Part shown: one piece after another, positions 34,052-43,563 of the stretch
Layout: each line of letters starts with the position of its first letter
Position numbering within the stretch: position 1 is the first letter of the stretch
Assembly: GCF_011745145.1 (NCBI RefSeq)
Contig: NZ_CP050191.1
Coordinates: 4,543,327 to 4,607,326 of the forward strand
Reading direction: 5' to 3'
Source of the DNA: Mycobacterium sp. DL440
GTDB lineage: Bacteria > Actinomycetota > Actinomycetes > Mycobacteriales > Mycobacteriaceae
DNA length: 64,000 nt
Notes under the pieces: generated by a model
Told to the model about the DNA's origin: nothing
The model's input: only the letters and a program-made list of their open reading frames with translations
Database searches by the model: none
Made by a program: the position numbers and the translations under genes

Positions 34052-34851
34052 TGGGGCGGGTCACCGGCAAGCGTGTGCTGATCACCGGCGCTGCACGCGG
34101 TATGGGCCGAAGCCACGCGGTACGCCTGGCCGAAGAGGGCGCCGACGTGATCCTGGTCGACATCTGCGAATCGTTGCCAGAGGTGGAATATCCCCTGGCC
34201 ACCCGCGACGATCTGGACGAAACCGCCCAACTCGTCCGGGAGCTCGGCCGCCAGGCACTGACCTATGTTGTCGACGTGCGCGACGGCGAGGCTTTGAGCG
34301 CCGCGGTCGCCGACGGCGTCGAGAAGCTGGGTGGCCTGGAGGCCTCCGTCGCCAACGCCGGAGTTCTTACCGCGGGCACCTGGGACACCACCACCGCGGA
34401 GCAATGGCGCACCGTCGTGGACGTGAACCTGATCGGCACGTGGAACACCTGCTCGGCCGCGCTGCCGCATCTGGTGGAACGCGGCGGCAGTCTGATCAAT
34501 GTCAGTTCGGTGGCGGGGATCAAGGGCTCGCCGCTGCACACGCCGTACACGGCGTCCAAGCACGGTGTGGTCGGCCTCAGCCGCGCCTTGGCCAATGAGC
34601 TTGCCGCGGTCAATGTTCGAGTCAACACGGTGCATCCCACCGGAGTCGCCACGGGGCTGCGCCCGGACACCTTGCACACCCTGATCCACGAGACCCGCCA
34701 GGACCTCGGGGCGATCTTCCAGAACGCGCTGCCGATCCAGATGACCGAGGCGCTGGACATCAGCAATGCGGTGCTGTTCCTGATCTCCGATGAAGCCCGG
34801 CACGTGACCGGGCTGGAGTTCAAGGTTGACGCCGGGGCGACGATCCGATGA
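34051..34851 (+). CDS. SDR oxidoreductase, mycofactocin-coupled type
   Basis: This 266-residue SDR starts MGRVTGKRVLITGAARGMG. It has the family insertion VDICESLPEVEYPLATRDDLDE, VANAG, and the catalytic tyrosine in YTASKHG. It overlaps the previous SDR by 1 bp and the CMD gene by 4 bp. A tandem pair of related SDRs suggests successive oxidations or enzymes for two stereoisomers. A longer frame upstream is antisense noise over the first SDR. Confidence 0.86.
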   Translation: MGRVTGKRVLITGAARGMGRSHAVRLAEEGADVILVDICESLPEVEYPLATRDDLDETAQLVRELGRQALTYVVDVRDGEALSAAVADGVEKLGGLEASVANAGVLTAGTWDTTTAEQWRTVVDVNLIGTWNTCSAALPHLVERGGSLINVSSVAGIKGSPLHTPYTASKHGVVGLSRALANELAAVNVRVNTVHPTGVATGLRPDTLHTLIHETRQDLGAIFQNALPIQMTEALDISNAVLFLISDEARHVTGLEFKVDAGATIR

Positions 34852-35645
34852 CCGCCTCCGATACCCGGTCCGAGCGTGGCAGACGCGAATTCGCCGAGGT
34901 GATGACGTTCGAGGCACCCCCCGACAACACAGCCGCGAACTCCGCATTGATCGACTTCGTGTTCGCCGAGGTGTGGCCGCGCACCGGGCTGTCCCGTCGG
35001 AACCGGCGCTTCGTCACCCTGCCATGCGTGGCGGCGGCGGACGCCGAAGGACCGTTGCGCGACCACGTGTACGCCGCGCTCAACAGCGGTGACGTCTCCA
35101 TCGTCGAAATGCGGGAAACCGTGCTGCATTTCGCGGTATACGCGGGATGGCCCAAGGCCTCGCGGTTCAACGGCGTGGTCGACGAGCAGTGGGACCGGAT
35201 TCACCGCGAACGGGGTCTGACCCCGCCCGCGCCGGAGCCGTTGCTGCCGCTGACCACGCCCAGCGATCCGGAGGACCGGCTGGTGTGCGGCGAGGAGTCG
35301 TTCCGGGACATCAACTGCATGGATTTCGCCCCCACCCGCGACAACCCGTACTCCGGGGCCGGGATCCTCAACTTCGTGTTCGGGGAGATGTGGTTACGGC
35401 CCGGGCTGGGCATGAAGGAACGCCGCCTGGTGACGGTGGCCTGCGTGGCCTTCCAGGATGCGCCGCTGCCGATCCTGAGTCACGTCTACGCCGCGCTCAA
35501 GAGTCGTGACGTCTCCTTCGACGAAATGGACGAGCTGGCATTGCATTTCGCCGCCTATTACGGCTGGCCCAAGGCTGCGAACCTCAACCTGGTGATCGGT
35601 GAGCAGAAGCAGCGGGTGCTGTCGGAGTGGGAAGCCGAGGCATGA
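34848..35645 (+). CDS. Double carboxymuconolactone-decarboxylase-domain protein
   Basis: This 265-residue protein contains two CMD-like repeats, about 10-125 and 140-262. Each has C-V-A...H-V-Y-A-A-L and L-H-F-A-x-Y-x-G-W-P-K-A (LPCVAAADAE...HVYAALNSGD and VACVAFQDAP...HVYAALKSRD). No C-x-x-C redox pair of the AhpD type is present, so a peroxidase role is unlikely; decarboxylase or lactone-related chemistry is possible. It is coupled to the SDR before it and to the aldehyde dehydrogenase after it by 4-bp ATGA overlaps. Confidence 0.82.
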   Translation: MTASDTRSERGRREFAEVMTFEAPPDNTAANSALIDFVFAEVWPRTGLSRRNRRFVTLPCVAAADAEGPLRDHVYAALNSGDVSIVEMRETVLHFAVYAGWPKASRFNGVVDEQWDRIHRERGLTPPAPEPLLPLTTPSDPEDRLVCGEESFRDINCMDFAPTRDNPYSGAGILNFVFGEMWLRPGLGMKERRLVTVACVAFQDAPLPILSHVYAALKSRDVSFDEMDELALHFAAYYGWPKAANLNLVIGEQKQRVLSEWEAEA

Positions 35646-37027
35646 AGTTCGAGCACATCTACCCGGCGACCGGCCAACCGAACGGAACCGTGGACCTGGC
35701 CGGGGCCACCGAGATCGACGCTGCGGTGGCCGCGGCAACGAAGGCACAGCGGGAATGGGTTTCGCTCACCGTCGATCGGCGCCGGGACCTGCTGATCGGC
35801 CTGGCCGACGTCGTGCACGACCGCCTCGACGAACTCGCGAAGCTCAACGTGGCCGACTACGCGGTGCCGATCTCGTTCGCCGGCACCGCAATGCTTCTCG
35901 AACGGTTCTTGCGGCATTTCGCGGGCTATGCCGACAAGCCGCACGGGGTGACAACTCCGGTCAACGGATCGTTCGACATCAATCTCGTCGAGCGCGAGCC
36001 GTACGGCGTCGTCGGCGTCATCACTCCCTGGAACGGCTCTCTGGTCGTCACCGGATCGTGCGTTGCCCCGGCCCTGGCCGCGGGCAATGCCGTCGTGCTC
36101 AAACCCTCGGAGCTCGCGCCGTTCGCGGCACTGCGTTTCGGTGAGCTCTGTGTCGAGGCGGGATTGCCCGACGGGCTGGTCACCGTCGTCCCCGCCAACG
36201 CCGAGGGCGGCGACGCCCTGGTACGTCATCCCGGTATCGGCAAGATCGCCTTCACCGGCGGCGGCGCGACAGCACGCAAGGTATTACAGGCCGCCGCAAC
36301 GAATCTGACGCCGGTGGTCAGCGAACTCGGCGGCAAATCCGCCAACCTCATCTTCGCCGATGCCGATCTGGACCTGGCCGCCACGCTGTCGGCACACCAG
36401 GGCCCGCTCATGCAGGCTGGGCAGAGCTGCGCGTGCGCCAGCCGGATCCTCGTGCACGATGGTGTTTACGACGAATTCCTGGAGAAGTTCCTCGGCGTCG
36501 TCAGCTCAGCCCGCATCGATGACCCGATGGATCCCACGACCACATTCGGCCCGGTGATCAGCCAGGCCGCGGCCGACCGGATCCTGACCGCCGTCGACAC
36601 CGCGGTGTCGACGAGGGCGGGTGAATTGTTGTTGGGCGGCAAGCGGATCGGCGGCGATCTCGCTGAGGGCTACTACATCGAGCCGACCGTGTTCGGCGGG
36701 GTGGACAACGCCTCGGAGCTCGCACAGCTGGAAACCTTCGGGCCGGTGGTCTCGGTCATGCGGTTCCGCGACGAGGACGAGGCCGTGCACATCGCCAACG
36801 ACACTCCGTACGGTTTGAACGCGTTCGTGCAGACGACGGACTTGAACCGTGCACACCGGGTGGCCCGGCGGCTGGAATCCGGGTCGGTGTGGATCAACCA
36901 ATTCAGCGACATCTCTCCGCAAGGCCCCTATGGCGGTTACAAGCAGAGCGGCTCCGGCCGCACCGGAGGTCTGGAAGGTCTGCACGAGTTCCAGCAGGTG
37001 AAGAACATCCGCATCGCCGTGCGCTGA
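35642..37027 (+). CDS. Aldehyde dehydrogenase
   Basis: This 461-residue NAD(P)-dependent aldehyde dehydrogenase has the general-base E228 in SELGGKSAN, catalytic C263 in AGQSCACASR, GVITPWN and GGYKQSGSGRTGG. It is the last gene of an operon with two SDRs and a CMD protein and starts at ATG 35642 within the previous stop. The SDRs would produce an aldehyde that this enzyme oxidises to an acid. The substrate is not identifiable. Confidence 0.92.
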   Translation: MKFEHIYPATGQPNGTVDLAGATEIDAAVAAATKAQREWVSLTVDRRRDLLIGLADVVHDRLDELAKLNVADYAVPISFAGTAMLLERFLRHFAGYADKPHGVTTPVNGSFDINLVEREPYGVVGVITPWNGSLVVTGSCVAPALAAGNAVVLKPSELAPFAALRFGELCVEAGLPDGLVTVVPANAEGGDALVRHPGIGKIAFTGGGATARKVLQAAATNLTPVVSELGGKSANLIFADADLDLAATLSAHQGPLMQAGQSCACASRILVHDGVYDEFLEKFLGVVSSARIDDPMDPTTTFGPVISQAAADRILTAVDTAVSTRAGELLLGGKRIGGDLAEGYYIEPTVFGGVDNASELAQLETFGPVVSVMRFRDEDEAVHIANDTPYGLNAFVQTTDLNRAHRVARRLESGSVWINQFSDISPQGPYGGYKQSGSGRTGGLEGLHEFQQVKNIRIAVR

Positions 37028-37071
37028 TTTTCCGGCCCCGGTTGACGTGAGCCAGGCAACACTCCACAATA

Positions 37072-37106
37072 ACCGTCATGTTCGGTCATAAATCCACAAT
37101 GACGGT
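37072..37106. promoter_or_regulatory. Inverted repeat upstream of the DeoR gene
   Basis: ACCGTCAT at 37072-37079 and ATGACGGT at 37099-37106 are perfect inverted repeats 19 bp apart. Each arm is preceded by TCCACAAT as a direct repeat. The site is immediately upstream of GTG 37112 and is a candidate operator for the DeoR/GlpR-type regulator and its operon. Confidence 0.55.
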
Positions 37107-37111
37107 CAGTC

Positions 37112-37891
37112 GTGCTGCCGGTTGAGCGTCAAGAGGCGATCGTCGAGGCGGTAGACACCGCACAGGCGATCAGCACCGACGAACTCGTCCGGCGGCTCGG
37201 GGTATCGGCCGAGACGGTTCGCCGTGACCTGGCCTTTCTCGAAGAACGCGGGGCACTGCGCCGCGTCCACGGCGGTGCGGCCGCGGTCGCCGACCACCGC
37301 CCCATCGAGCCGTCCTACTCCGAGCGCAAGATGATCCGCCACCAGGCCAAAGCCCAGTTGGCCCGGGTCGCCGCCGGACTGCTCGAAAACGGACAGACGG
37401 TGATCATCGACATCGGGACGACAGCCGTCGCCGTCGCCCAAGCCATTCCCCGCGGGTTCACCGGAACCGTGATCACCCCGTCGCTGCCCGTCGCGGTGGA
37501 GCTGGCCGACCGCCCCGGAATCGAGTTGCTACTGGCGGGCGGTCGGATCCGGGCCGGTGACCTGGCCTGCTCGAACGCCCACACCAAGGCCGTCTTCAAC
37601 GACATCTACGCCGACATCGCACTGCTCGGGTCCGGCGGCGTCGATGCGGCGGCCGGACTCACCGACTTCCACCTCGACGAGATCGACGTGCGCCGCACGA
37701 TCATCGCCAACAGTGCACGCAGCTACATCCTGGCCGACTCGTCCAAGCTCGGACAGGTCGCGCCCTATCGAGTGTGCGATCTGAGCGCCGTCAACGGACT
37801 GATCACCGACCAAAGCACCGACCCTGCCGTCGTAACCGCTTTCCAGGAGACGGGAGGTGTGGTCATGCCGGCACGGCCGGCAAGCGCCTGA
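37112..37891 (+). CDS. DeoR/GlpR-family transcriptional repressor
   Basis: This 259-residue regulator has the family helix-turn-helix (STDELVRRLGVSAETVRRDL) followed by RRVHGGA. The C-terminal sugar-phosphate-binding domain has LLAGGRIR and DIALLGSGGVDAAAGLTDF. Members sense phosphorylated sugars or polyols. It heads a co-directional cluster with a permease, an FGGY kinase and two FAD oxidoreductases, so the kinase product is the likely effector. The start is GTG 37112. The cluster promoter probably also drives the downstream genes. Confidence 0.9.
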   Translation: MLPVERQEAIVEAVDTAQAISTDELVRRLGVSAETVRRDLAFLEERGALRRVHGGAAAVADHRPIEPSYSERKMIRHQAKAQLARVAAGLLENGQTVIIDIGTTAVAVAQAIPRGFTGTVITPSLPVAVELADRPGIELLLAGGRIRAGDLACSNAHTKAVFNDIYADIALLGSGGVDAAAGLTDFHLDEIDVRRTIIANSARSYILADSSKLGQVAPYRVCDLSAVNGLITDQSTDPAVVTAFQETGGVVMPARPASA

Positions 37892-37977
37892 AACGGGTGC
37901 GGGCGACGTTGCAGCGTCGCCCGCGGACCGAGCCATTCCTTCGCGAAACAATCCATTTCAGCCAGAAAGCCCGATCG

Positions 37978-39513
37978 ATGCCCAATTCTTCCACACCGCA
38001 CACACCACCTAACAGATCTGAAAACGTCACTGAAAGTGTTTCCAAGTACGGGTACACCGAGACCCTGGAACGCGGCACCGGCAAATTTGCCTCGTTCGCC
38101 GTGGCCTTCGCGTTCGTCTCGATCGCCACCGGAATCTTCACCACCTACGGCAGCGTGCTCAACAGCTCCGGCCCGATGGGCATCTGGACCTGGCCGTTCG
38201 TGATCGTCGGCCAGGTGGCCGTGGCACTACTACTCGGCTCACTGGCCGCACGTATCCCCGTAACCGGCTACGCATACCAATGGGTGTCACGACTGGCCAA
38301 CCCGATATTCGGCTGGATCACCGGATGGATCTCCTTCACCTTCCTGGCCATCGTGGTGGTCGCGGTGGACTACACCGTCGCCGCCACCGTGGTACCGGCA
38401 CTGTTCGATTTCGAGGGCACCGCTGCGACGGGCTTCCTGATCACAGCAGGCGTCATGCTGCTGCAGGCACTGCTGGTCGGGTTGTCCACCAAGTGGACCG
38501 AACGGGTCAACAACTTCGCCGTCACCGCCGAGCTGATCGTGATGGTCGCGCTGGTGGTGCTGCTGTTCATCGTCGGCGTCATCGCGCACAAGCTCTCGGT
38601 TGGAAACCTGTTCTCCCACGGCGCAATCCCCACCGAGAACTACTGGAGTTTCGGCACCGCCACCTCGGTGGGGCCATGGATGCTCGGCTTCCTGCTCGGC
38701 GCCTTCACCATCGTCGGCTTCGAGTCGGCAGCCAACCTCGCCGAGGAGACCAAGCACCCCGAAGTCGTTGTGCCGCGCGCGATGTGGCAGGCCGTACTGG
38801 CCTCTGGCATCCTGGGCTTCCTGTTCCTGCTGGTGGTGACCGCCGCCGTCAACGATCCTGTCGCGCTTGCGCAGTCGGGCACGCCGATCGCCGATGTCAT
38901 CCGTGACATCCTCGGCTCGTTCGTCGGCACCGCGCTACTGATCTTCGTCGCGGTCGGAATCTTCGCCTGCGGCCTGGTCATCACGATGAGTGGAGTGCGG
39001 CTGGTCTGGGCGATGTCACGCGATCAGCGGTTCCCCGGATGGCAAGCGCTGCAGAAGGTCTCCCCTCGGTTCAAGACACCGCTGAACGCCACGGTGGCCA
39101 TGTTCATCATCTCGTCGGTGATCCTGGCGCTGTTCTCGACCAGCACCGACGCGCTGTTCAAACTGTTCTCGGCGGCAACGTTGCTTCCGGCGATCATCTA
39201 CGCCATCACCGTCGGGCTCTACATCACCAAGCGCCGCCAACTGCCGCCCACTGCCGGCTTCAGCCTCGGCCGGTGGGAGGTCCCGGTCATCGCGGTCGCG
39301 GTCGCCTGGCTGCTTCTCGCGCTGTCGCTGTTTCGTGACGTCTCCTTCCGCGATCCCTGGCTCTACGTCCTCGTGATGGTGGCTATCGGCGCGGTCTATC
39401 TCGGCTACCTGCTGATCACCCGCGGCCGCGACGGACTCAAGATGCCCGGGCTGTCCTCGATCGACGCCGAACTGGACCAGGTCGCGGGCGACACCGAGGG
39501 TGCCGTGAGATGA
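37978..39513 (+). CDS. APC-family permease
   Basis: This 511-residue transporter has a hydrophilic N-terminal stretch of about 45 residues and about 12 transmembrane helices. It resembles APC-superfamily amino acid or amine permeases (FVSIATGIFTTYGSVLNSSGPMG, then GFESAANLAEETKHPEVVVPRAM). ATG 37978 follows the DeoR stop by 86 bp, and a long antisense-like upstream extension is rejected. Its stop overlaps the kinase start by 4 bp. An amine-type permease beside a sugar kinase is unusual and points to an amino-polyol or other uncommon substrate. Confidence 0.87.
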   Translation: MPNSSTPHTPPNRSENVTESVSKYGYTETLERGTGKFASFAVAFAFVSIATGIFTTYGSVLNSSGPMGIWTWPFVIVGQVAVALLLGSLAARIPVTGYAYQWVSRLANPIFGWITGWISFTFLAIVVVAVDYTVAATVVPALFDFEGTAATGFLITAGVMLLQALLVGLSTKWTERVNNFAVTAELIVMVALVVLLFIVGVIAHKLSVGNLFSHGAIPTENYWSFGTATSVGPWMLGFLLGAFTIVGFESAANLAEETKHPEVVVPRAMWQAVLASGILGFLFLLVVTAAVNDPVALAQSGTPIADVIRDILGSFVGTALLIFVAVGIFACGLVITMSGVRLVWAMSRDQRFPGWQALQKVSPRFKTPLNATVAMFIISSVILALFSTSTDALFKLFSAATLLPAIIYAITVGLYITKRRQLPPTAGFSLGRWEVPVIAVAVAWLLLALSLFRDVSFRDPWLYVLVMVAIGAVYLGYLLITRGRDGLKMPGLSSIDAELDQVAGDTEGAVR

Positions 39514-40934
39514 CGGTTCTGGCCATCGACCAAGGCACCTCGGGTACCAAGGCGATCGTTGTCGACCCCGAGCAGGGTGTCGTCGGCGTGGCCGAACGGT
39601 CTGTGCACCCGCGCTACCTCGAGGGCGGCGGCGTCGAGCAGGACCCGGCAGAACTGCTGGAGTCCGTGCTCGGCGCCGGACGAGCCGCGCTCGCGGAAGC
39701 CGGCCGCCCAATCGATGCGGTGTCTCTGGCGAATCAGGGCGAAACCGTGCTGGCCTGGGATCCCGGCACCGGCAAGCCGCTGACCCAGGCCATCGTGTGG
39801 CAGGACCGCCGGGCCGAGGCGCTGTGCGCCGACCTCGGCCAGCACGCCGACATGGTCGCCGCCCGAACCGGATTGGTGCTCGACCCGTATTTCTCGGCAC
39901 CCAAGATGGCTTGGCTGCGGCGCAATGTCCAGACGGCCGGCGTGATAACCACGTCCGACACCTGGCTGCTGCACCAGCTCACCGGCGAGTTCGTCACCGA
40001 TGCCACCACTGCCAGCCGTTCGGCTGCCGTGGAGTTGGGTGCCCGGGACTGGAGCCCCGAGTTGCTCTCACTGTTCGGTCTGGACGGCGAACGCCTGCCC
40101 CGGATTGCGGCCAACGACGAGATCATCGGCACCACATCGGCTTTCGGTCCCGACGTCGCGGTCGGCGGGATCGTGGTGGACCAGCAGGCCGCGCTGCTGG
40201 CCGAGGCCTGCCTCGAACCGGGCATGGCCAAGTGCACGTTCGGCACCGGCGCATTCCTGCTGTCCAACGCCGGCACCACCCCGGTGCGCTCCACCACTGG
40301 CCTGACCTCGTCGGTGGCTTGGCGGGTCGGCGGGGTCGACTCGTTCTGTATCGACGGCCAGGTCTACACCGCTGCGTCGGCTGTGAAATGGCTGGCCTCG
40401 CTCGGCATCATCAGCGGGGCCGCGGAGATGGACGGCATCGCCGAATCCGACAATGCCGGCGTGCTGTGCGTACCCGCGCTGGCGGGCCTGGCCGCGCCGT
40501 GGTGGAAATCCCAAGCCACCGCGACGATCTCGGGCATGACCTTGTCCACCGGGCGCGGCCACGTCGTGCTGGCGGTATTGCAGGGGATCGCCGCACAGGT
40601 CGCCGAGCTGGTCTCGGCGATCGACGCCGACGCACCACCGTTGACCCGGCTGCGCGCTGACGGCGGGCTCACCCAGTCCACGGTGCTGATGCAGGCCTGC
40701 GCCGACATCCTGCAGGTTCCCGTCGACGTGTACCCGTCGGCACATGCCACCGCGCTGGGCGCCGCCGCGCTGGCCCGGCTCAGCCTGGCACCCGCACAGC
40801 CGGTGTCCGACGTCGTCACCGACTGGACACCATCGGCCGGTTACGAACCCCGATGGAGCCCGGCCCGAGCGACCGAATTCCGCTCGGCGTGGCGAGAACT
40901 CGCCGAAACCACGTACAACCAGGAGATTTCATGA
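39510..40934 (+). CDS. FGGY-family carbohydrate kinase, glycerol-kinase-like
   Basis: This 474-residue kinase has the phosphate loop LAIDQGTSGTKAIV, the substrate region AIVWQDRRAEAL, the FGTGAFLLSNAG adenosine-site motif, and LRADGGLTQSTVLMQ. These are closest to glycerol kinases, but the usual glycerol-binding context is not clear. It is coupled to the permease before and the FAD enzyme after by 4-bp overlaps. It phosphorylates the imported substrate, giving the ligand for the DeoR repressor and the substrate for the following dehydrogenase. Confidence 0.88.
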   Translation: MTVLAIDQGTSGTKAIVVDPEQGVVGVAERSVHPRYLEGGGVEQDPAELLESVLGAGRAALAEAGRPIDAVSLANQGETVLAWDPGTGKPLTQAIVWQDRRAEALCADLGQHADMVAARTGLVLDPYFSAPKMAWLRRNVQTAGVITTSDTWLLHQLTGEFVTDATTASRSAAVELGARDWSPELLSLFGLDGERLPRIAANDEIIGTTSAFGPDVAVGGIVVDQQAALLAEACLEPGMAKCTFGTGAFLLSNAGTTPVRSTTGLTSSVAWRVGGVDSFCIDGQVYTAASAVKWLASLGIISGAAEMDGIAESDNAGVLCVPALAGLAAPWWKSQATATISGMTLSTGRGHVVLAVLQGIAAQVAELVSAIDADAPPLTRLRADGGLTQSTVLMQACADILQVPVDVYPSAHATALGAAALARLSLAPAQPVSDVVTDWTPSAGYEPRWSPARATEFRSAWRELAETTYNQEIS

Positions 40935-42331
40935 ACACCCCGACCTCGGACGGCTTTGACGTCGTGGTCATCGGAGCCGGCATCGTCGGCTCAGCCATCG
41001 CGCGCGAGCTGTCCGGATACCGACTGTCGGTGGCCCTGCTCGAAGCCCGCGACGATGTCGGCGACGGCACCAGCAAGGCCAATACCGCGATCCTGCACAC
41101 CGGATTCGACGCCAAACCGGGCACGCTTGAATCCAGGATGGTCAGCCGGGGCTACGAATTGCTGTCGGAGTACGCGACACACGCCGGAATCCCGGTCGAA
41201 CACACCGGGGCCATCCTGGTGGCCTGGGACGACGAACAGCTCGACGCCCTACCGGGTTTGAAGGAAAAGGCCGAGGCCAATGGTTATCAGCTTTGCCAGA
41301 TCGTGGATTCCGCGGCCGTGTACACCGCGGTCCCCGCGCTGGGTCCGGGCGCGCTCGGCGGGCTCACCGTGCCCGACGAATCGATCATCTGCACCTGGAC
41401 TGTCAACCTCGCACTGGCTACCGATGCCGTCAACCGCGGCACCACGCTGCTGACCGATCACCGCGTCGAACGTGTCGAAACCGACGCCGAGGGCACCACC
41501 CTGCACACCAACGCCGGCGCGGTGCGCGCCCAGTGGGTGGTCAACGCTGCCGGGCTGGGCGCCGACGTCATCGACAACCTGTTCGGCTTCTCGCGATTCA
41601 CCGTCACCCCGCGCCGCGGCGAGCTCATCGTCTACGACAAGCTGGCCCGGCCACTGGTCGACAAGATCGTGCTGCCGGTTCCGACGTCGCGCGGCAAGGG
41701 CGTTCTGGTCAGCCCCACGATCTACGGGAACGTCATGCTGGGCCCCACCTCCGAGGATCTGACAGACCGCTCCGCGACGGGCACCTCAGAGACCGGTTTC
41801 GAGTTCCTGCTCGAAAAGGGCCGGGCGCTCATGCCGCGGCTGCTGGCCGAGGAAGTCACCGCGACCTACGCCGGGCTTCGCGCCGCCATCGACCACGGCG
41901 ATTACTTGATCGAACCCGATCCGGCACAGCACTATCTGCTGATCGGCGGGATCAGATCGACCGGCCTGACCGCCGGTATGGCCATCGCCGAATACGCCCG
42001 CGATCAACTGGTTTCGGCCGGACTCGACCTGACCCCGGCCGACGAACTGCCCGACCCTCCGCGGATGCCCAACCTGGGCGAGACCTTCCCCCGTCCCTAT
42101 CAGCAGGCCGAGAAGATCGCCGCCGACCCCGCCTATGGCCGGATCGTGTGTTTCTGCGAACGCGTCACCGAGGGTGAACTGCGCGACGCCTGCCATTCCG
42201 TCATCCCACCCGCAGCCCTGGAGGGCCTGCGACGACGCACCCGCGTGATGAACGGCCGCTGCCAAGCGTTCTACTGCGGCGCCGAAGTGCAGTCGGTCTT
42301 CGAGCGGGAATCGCAGGGGACGACCCGATGA
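40931..42331 (+). CDS. FAD-dependent oxidoreductase with [2Fe-2S] tail, GlpA-like
   Basis: This 466-residue enzyme starts at ATG 40931, overlapping the kinase stop by 4 bp. The N-terminal FAD site is VVVIGAGIVGSAIAREL and the DAO fold extends to about 370. The C-terminal domain carries four cysteines as C-x-C (VCFCERVT) and C-x4-C (RCQAFYC), the BFD-like iron-sulfur pattern of anaerobic-type glycerol-3-phosphate dehydrogenase GlpA. It would oxidise the phosphorylated substrate and pass electrons on with the next protein. Confidence 0.88.
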   Translation: MNTPTSDGFDVVVIGAGIVGSAIARELSGYRLSVALLEARDDVGDGTSKANTAILHTGFDAKPGTLESRMVSRGYELLSEYATHAGIPVEHTGAILVAWDDEQLDALPGLKEKAEANGYQLCQIVDSAAVYTAVPALGPGALGGLTVPDESIICTWTVNLALATDAVNRGTTLLTDHRVERVETDAEGTTLHTNAGAVRAQWVVNAAGLGADVIDNLFGFSRFTVTPRRGELIVYDKLARPLVDKIVLPVPTSRGKGVLVSPTIYGNVMLGPTSEDLTDRSATGTSETGFEFLLEKGRALMPRLLAEEVTATYAGLRAAIDHGDYLIEPDPAQHYLLIGGIRSTGLTAGMAIAEYARDQLVSAGLDLTPADELPDPPRMPNLGETFPRPYQQAEKIAADPAYGRIVCFCERVTEGELRDACHSVIPPAALEGLRRRTRVMNGRCQAFYCGAEVQSVFERESQGTTR

Positions 42332-43563
42332 GCACCCACGACGTCGCGATCATCGGAGGTGGGCCCGCGGGCCTTACCGCCGCCGCTGACCTGGCCGGCT
42401 CGGGTCTGAATGTGGTTGTGCTGGAACGCGAATCCGCGGCCGGCGGCATCCCTCGGCACAGCGACCACCCGGGCTACGGCATCCGCGACATGAAAACCTC
42501 GATCAGCGGACCCGCCTACGCTCGCCGTCTGGTCAGCGAAGCCATCGCGGCCGGAGCGCAGATCCGCACCAACACCATGGTCACCGGCTGGGCCGGCGAC
42601 ACGTCGCTGGAACTCACCTCGCCCGTGGGCCGCGAGTGTCTCGACGCCCGCGCGGTCATCCTGGCCACCGGGGCGCGCGAGCGGGCGCGCCCCGCTCGCA
42701 TGATCCCGGGCGATCGGCCCGGCGGCGTCTACACCACCGGGCAGCTGCAGAACATCGTGCACCTGAAGCACCGCAGCGTCGGCAAGCGCGCCGTCATCGT
42801 CGGCGCCGAGCTGGTCAGTTACTCCGCGGTGCTCACCCTCAAGCACGTCGGATGCGAAACCGCCCTGATGACAAGCGAATACCCCTCGCCCGAGTCCTAC
42901 GCGGTGTTCAACCTCGCCGGCCGCACCCCGTTCATGGGTGTCACGGTGGCCACCACCACCCGGGTAACCCGCATCATCGGCAAGGGTGTGGTCGTAGGCG
43001 TGGAGGTCGAGAACACCCGTACCGGTCAGCGCCGCATCGTGGCATGCGACACCGTGGTGTTCACCGGCGACTGGATTCCCGACCACGAGCTGGCCCGTTC
43101 CGCCGGGCTCGACATGGACCCGAGCAGTCTGGGGCCCGTCGTCGATACCGCGCTGCGGACCAGCCGGGAAGGCGTGTTCGCGATCGGCAACCTGCTGCAC
43201 CCGGTGGACACCGCCGATATCGCCGCGCTGGACGGCCGTCACGTGGCCACCCAGGTGCGCCGCTACCTCGGCGGCGCGACCACCCCGGACCACGGGATCC
43301 GCATCGAGGCCGCAGCCCCGCTGCGTTGGGTCGCGCCCAGCCTGCTGCGGCCCGGCGACCCCGCGCCCGCCCGGAAACGACTGCTGCTGTGGACCGACAC
43401 CCTGGTGCGTATACCGAAAGTGGTTGCGCGACAGGATGGCAAAGCCATCGGTCGCAAGACGCTGCCGTGGCCCGCCTCACCGGGACGCGTGTTCCGGGTG
43501 CCGTCGAGCATCCTCGACGGGGTCGATCACCGCGGCGGGCCGATCACCCTTTCGCTGGGGTGA
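42328..43563 (+). CDS. FAD/NAD(P)-binding oxidoreductase, partner of the GlpA-like enzyme
   Basis: This 411-residue flavoprotein has two nucleotide-binding motifs, VAIIGGGPAGLTAAADL and KRAVIVGAELVSYSA. The second has lost the usual G-x-G-x-x-G and may bind a nucleotide poorly. VILATGARER and GVFAIGNLLHPVDTAD complete the pyridine-nucleotide-disulfide fold. It is coupled to the previous gene by 4 bp, as GlpB-like or SoxA-like partners are. Its end overlaps the convergent P450 gene by 20 bp. Confidence 0.85.
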   Translation: MSTHDVAIIGGGPAGLTAAADLAGSGLNVVVLERESAAGGIPRHSDHPGYGIRDMKTSISGPAYARRLVSEAIAAGAQIRTNTMVTGWAGDTSLELTSPVGRECLDARAVILATGARERARPARMIPGDRPGGVYTTGQLQNIVHLKHRSVGKRAVIVGAELVSYSAVLTLKHVGCETALMTSEYPSPESYAVFNLAGRTPFMGVTVATTTRVTRIIGKGVVVGVEVENTRTGQRRIVACDTVVFTGDWIPDHELARSAGLDMDPSSLGPVVDTALRTSREGVFAIGNLLHPVDTADIAALDGRHVATQVRRYLGGATTPDHGIRIEAAAPLRWVAPSLLRPGDPAPARKRLLLWTDTLVRIPKVVARQDGKAIGRKTLPWPASPGRVFRVPSSILDGVDHRGGPITLSLG

